Shown here one piece after another: positions 62,363-64,000 of a stretch of 64,000 nucleotides of DNA (within the stretch, counting starts at the first letter, position 1; each line of letters begins with the position of its first letter). The DNA is from Osmia lignaria lignaria. Lineage: Eukaryota; Arthropoda; Insecta; Hymenoptera; Megachilidae. Location of the stretch: positions 15,392,501 through 15,456,500 of the forward strand of contig NW_027478159.1 in NCBI RefSeq assembly GCF_051020975.1, given 5' to 3'. The notes beneath the pieces were generated by a model. The model worked only from the letters and a program-made list of their open reading frames with translations. It had not been told where the DNA came from and ran no database searches. The position numbers and the translations under genes were made by a program.

Positions 62363-64000
62363 GAAGTGGCATTTGCAGCTCGCAATAGTGCAGAGTTATC
62401 TCAAAGAAAGGGGCCACGGTGTTTCTGTATCTCTATTATGTAGGTGCGGCTTCGGAACTTTTAAATATCTCGATATATCTCGAGAACTACGCATCTGATC
62501 GAAAAATATCATAGAACATAAAAAGTAGGAAACTTAATTCTCTACAAAAGAGGTCTCTTAACATTTTGCCATAGCTCGCTTCGTTTCCGAGATATTTGCA
62601 GATTTATCTCAAGGGAAGGGGCCTGACGGACATTTTTCGAGATATTTCTTCTTCTTGTTGTTCTTCTTCTGCACAGCTAAGCTGGAAGTGGCATTTGCAG
62701 CTCGCAATAGTGCAGAGTTATCTCGAAGAAAGGGGCCACGGTGTTTCTGTATCTCTATTATGTTGGTGCGGCTTCGGAACTTTTAGATATCTTGATATAT
62801 CTCGAGAACTACGCATCTGATCAAAAAATATCATAGAACATAAAAAGTAACAAACTTAATTCTCTACAAAAAAGGTCTCTTAACATTTTGCCATAGCTCG
62901 CTTTGTTTCCGAGATATTTGCAGATTTATCTCAAGGGAAGGGGCCTGACGGACATATTTCGAGATATTTCTTCTTCTTGTTGTTCTTCTTCTGCACAGCT
63001 AAGCTGGAAGTGGCATTTGCAGCTCGCAATAGTGCAGAGTTATCTCAAAGAAAGGGGCCACGGTGTTTCTGTATCTCTATTATGTTGGTGCGGCTTCGGA
63101 ACTTTTAAATATCTCGATATATCTCGAGAACTACGCATCTGATCGAAAAATATCATAGAACATAAAAAGTAGGAAACTTAATTCTCTACAGAAGAGGTCT
63201 CTTAACATTTTGCCATAGCTCGCTTCGTTTCCGAGATATTTGCAGATTTATCTCAAGGGAAGGGGCCTGACGGACATATTTCGAGATATTTCTTCTTTTT
63301 GTTGATCTTCTTCTGCACAGCTAAGCTGGAAGTGGCATTTGCAGCTCGCAATAGTGCAGAGTTATCTCAAAGAAAGGGGCCACGGTGTTTCTGTATCTCT
63401 ATTATGTTGGTGCGGCTTCGGATTTTTTAAATATCTTGATATATCTCGAGAACTACGCATCCGATCAAAAAATATCATAGAGCATAAAAAGTAGGAAACT
63501 GAATTCTCTACAAAAAAGGTCTCTTAACATTTTGCCATAGCTCGCTTCGTTTCCGAGATATTTGCAGATTTATCTCGAGGGAAGGGGCCTGACGGACATA
63601 TTTCGAGATATTTCTTCTTCTTGTTGTTCTTCTTCTGCACAGCTAAGCTGGAAGCGGCATTTGCGGCTCGCACTAGTGCAGGGTTATCTCAAAGAAAGGG
63701 GCCACGGTGTTTCTGTATCTCTATTATGTTGGTGCGGCTTCGGATCTTTTAAATATCTCGATATATCTCGAAAACTACGCTTCTGATTAAAAAATATCAT
63801 AGAACATAAATTGTAGGAAACATAATTCTCTACAAAAAAGGTCTCTTAACATTTTGCCATAGCTCGTTTCGTTTCCGAGATATTTGCAGATTTATCTCAA
63901 GGGAAGGGGCCTGACGGACATATTTCGAGATATTTCTTCTTTTTGTTGATCTTCTTCTGCACAGCTAAGCTGGAAGTGGCATTTCCAGCTCGCAATAGTG

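Larger units (their letters stand above)
62242..62415 (+). repeat. Degenerate internal duplication inside the monomer
   Basis: Segment 1 (62242-62301) and segment 2 (62371-62415) align. Both open with a 'tttgc ... agctcgc' phrase and both end with a 27-base core, at 62275-62301 and 62389-62415. The cores start 114 bp apart and match at 24 of 27 positions; the three differences are t/g, g/a and g/a. Segment 1 has extra bases between agctcgc and the core, so the copies differ by a gap. The same relation is present in every monomer, so it predates array expansion. I infer that the 322-bp unit grew from a shorter ancestor by partial duplication. It is not a clean 161-bp dimer, because the rest of the two halves does not align. 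Confidence 0.8.
62274..62595 (+). repeat. Representative 322-bp monomer used as a motif map
   Basis: This copy is close to the array consensus and serves as a coordinate key. In order it holds: the right arm of a short inverted repeat (62283-62288); a purine-rich block with gggaagggg (62291-62299); a second GAGATA word (62317-62322); a pyrimidine-rich tract ending in tgcacag (62323-62354); a near-palindrome cagctaagctg (62352-62362); the second half of an internal duplication (62389-62415); further TATCTC words (62397, 62428, 62476); the XhoI-type palindrome tctcgaga (62478-62485); and an A-rich linker running into the next unit. Private changes here are taggtgcgg instead of ttggtgcgg near 62441 and gatcgaaa instead of gatcaaaa near 62508. 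Phase is arbitrary, since a satellite has no natural start. Confidence 0.9.
1..64000. repeat. 322-bp satellite DNA array, about 199 tandem monomers
   Basis: The sequence repeats head to tail with a 322-bp period across the whole window. All copies share one orientation, and no unrelated base stretch separates any two copies. With the conserved ttgcag as phase 1, monomers start at 130, 452, 774 and so on to 63562 and 63884. That gives 198 complete units plus a partial unit at each edge. Six length variants (+2, +2, -3, -1, -1, -1) explain the total drift of -2 bp. One copy counted by hand is about 39% G+C. Monomers differ mostly by substitutions, and diagnostic substitutions recur at larger multiples of 322 bp, which shows higher-order repeat structure. 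Arrays of this size are typical of eukaryotic heterochromatin. Centromeric or pericentromeric location is inference; no flanking unique DNA is present to place it. Confidence 0.99.
60986..64000 (+). repeat. Right-hand segment: dimers and units with more private variants
   Basis: Units 61952 and 62274 recur as 62596 and 62918, at an offset of 644 bp. Marks are gacatttttcgag with ctcgaagaaag and ttttagatatc, then ctcgatatatctcgag with gatcgaaaaa. The unit at 63240 and the partial one at 63884 share tctttttgttgatcttc, also at 644 bp. Unlike the central region, many units carry single private changes: aaaacgtctc, ggctggcac, ctcacttcg, acatatatcgag, aaaatgtctc, aagtaacaaac and cagaagaggtc. The array continues past the right edge, which falls inside a monomer. 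Confidence 0.78.

Noticed and set aside
62501..62512. Hammerhead ribozyme core
   Set aside because: Some satellites encode hammerheads, so I looked for CTGATGA with a GAAA partner on both strands. The monomer has ctgatca and ctgacgg only.
62274..62595. Monomer as a simple dimer of 161 bp
   Set aside because: The matching internal segments begin 114 bp apart and the remainder of the halves does not align, so it is a partial duplication and not a 2 x 161 structure.
452..63786. Plus-strand open frames of 62-94 codons, one per monomer, as a family of small cysteine/serine-rich proteins
   Set aside because: They start at TTG, the consensus has no ATG in frame, the unit length shifts the frame every monomer, and stops and indels occur in many copies. 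The Ser/Cys run is the translated ttc-triplet tract. Conservation is that of the DNA repeat as a whole.
1..64000. CRISPR array
   Set aside because: The period is regular, but there is no short repeat alternating with unique spacers. The whole 322 bp repeats, and no cas-like gene is present.
1..64000. Bacterial or phage origin with operons
   Set aside because: There is no coding sequence, ribosome-binding-site pattern or unique DNA in 64 kb. A tandem array of about 199 monomers with HOR structure is a eukaryotic satellite.
1..64000. Telomeric repeats such as TTAGG or TTAGGG
   Set aside because: No run of such units was seen on either strand; the isolated gtaggaaac linker is unrelated.
1..64000. 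Transposon or retroelement embedded in the array
   Set aside because: The 322-bp phase is kept from end to end with a total drift of only -2 bp, explained by six small indels, so there is no room for an insertion.

Overview
The whole window is one uninterrupted satellite DNA array. A monomer of 322 bp (about 39% G+C in the copy I counted) repeats head to tail from the first base to the last. Taking the conserved ttgcag as phase 1, there are 198 complete monomers from 130 to 63883, with a 129-bp partial monomer at the left edge and a 117-bp partial one at the right edge. Only six monomers depart from 322 bp: two carry +2 bp, one -3 bp and three -1 bp. These six indels account exactly for the observed drift of -2 bp over the array. 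I see no protein-coding gene, RNA gene, transposon, telomere repeat or unique sequence, and neither array boundary lies inside the window.

The source is almost certainly a eukaryote, from constitutive heterochromatin (centromeric, pericentromeric or subtelomeric). The AT-rich monomer with repeated TATCTC/GAGATA words and a 'tatctcgagaactacgcat' phrase resembles insect satellites as I remember them. That is a low-confidence impression, and no search was possible.

The array is organised as changing higher-order repeats (HORs), visible as diagnostic variants recurring at exact multiples of 322 bp. Left to right: a 9-monomer unit with a partial second copy (1-5200); dimer repeats and a 10-monomer-offset copy (5.1-8.1 kb); a 12-monomer unit in three copies, the middle one shortened to 7 by an unequal exchange (8180-18161); a 5-monomer unit (19772-22669); an 11-monomer-offset duplication (22.5-27.5 kb); a 6-monomer unit carrying a heritable 2-bp insertion (28788-32.1 kb); a 9-monomer-offset duplication (32656-36841); a very recent 5-monomer tandem duplication (40.3-43.5 kb); an 8-monomer unit with an internal 3-monomer amplification (45.2-50.4 kb); a duplication of about 17 monomers whose second copy has gained one monomer (51.8-61.0 kb); and a right-hand stretch of dimers with more private variants (61-64 kb).

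Inside the monomer, two segments starting 114 bp apart match at 24 of 27 core positions, so the 322-bp unit contains an old internal duplication. The hexamer TATCTC or its complement occurs six times per monomer. Each copy also has a pyrimidine-rich tract ending in TGCACAG that resembles a 3' splice site. The recurring open frames (about 74 aa on +, 111 aa on -) are by-products of periodicity: the + frames start with TTG, the - frames are switched on or off by one base, and 322 is not a multiple of three. The most informative content is the record of unequal exchange and local amplification.
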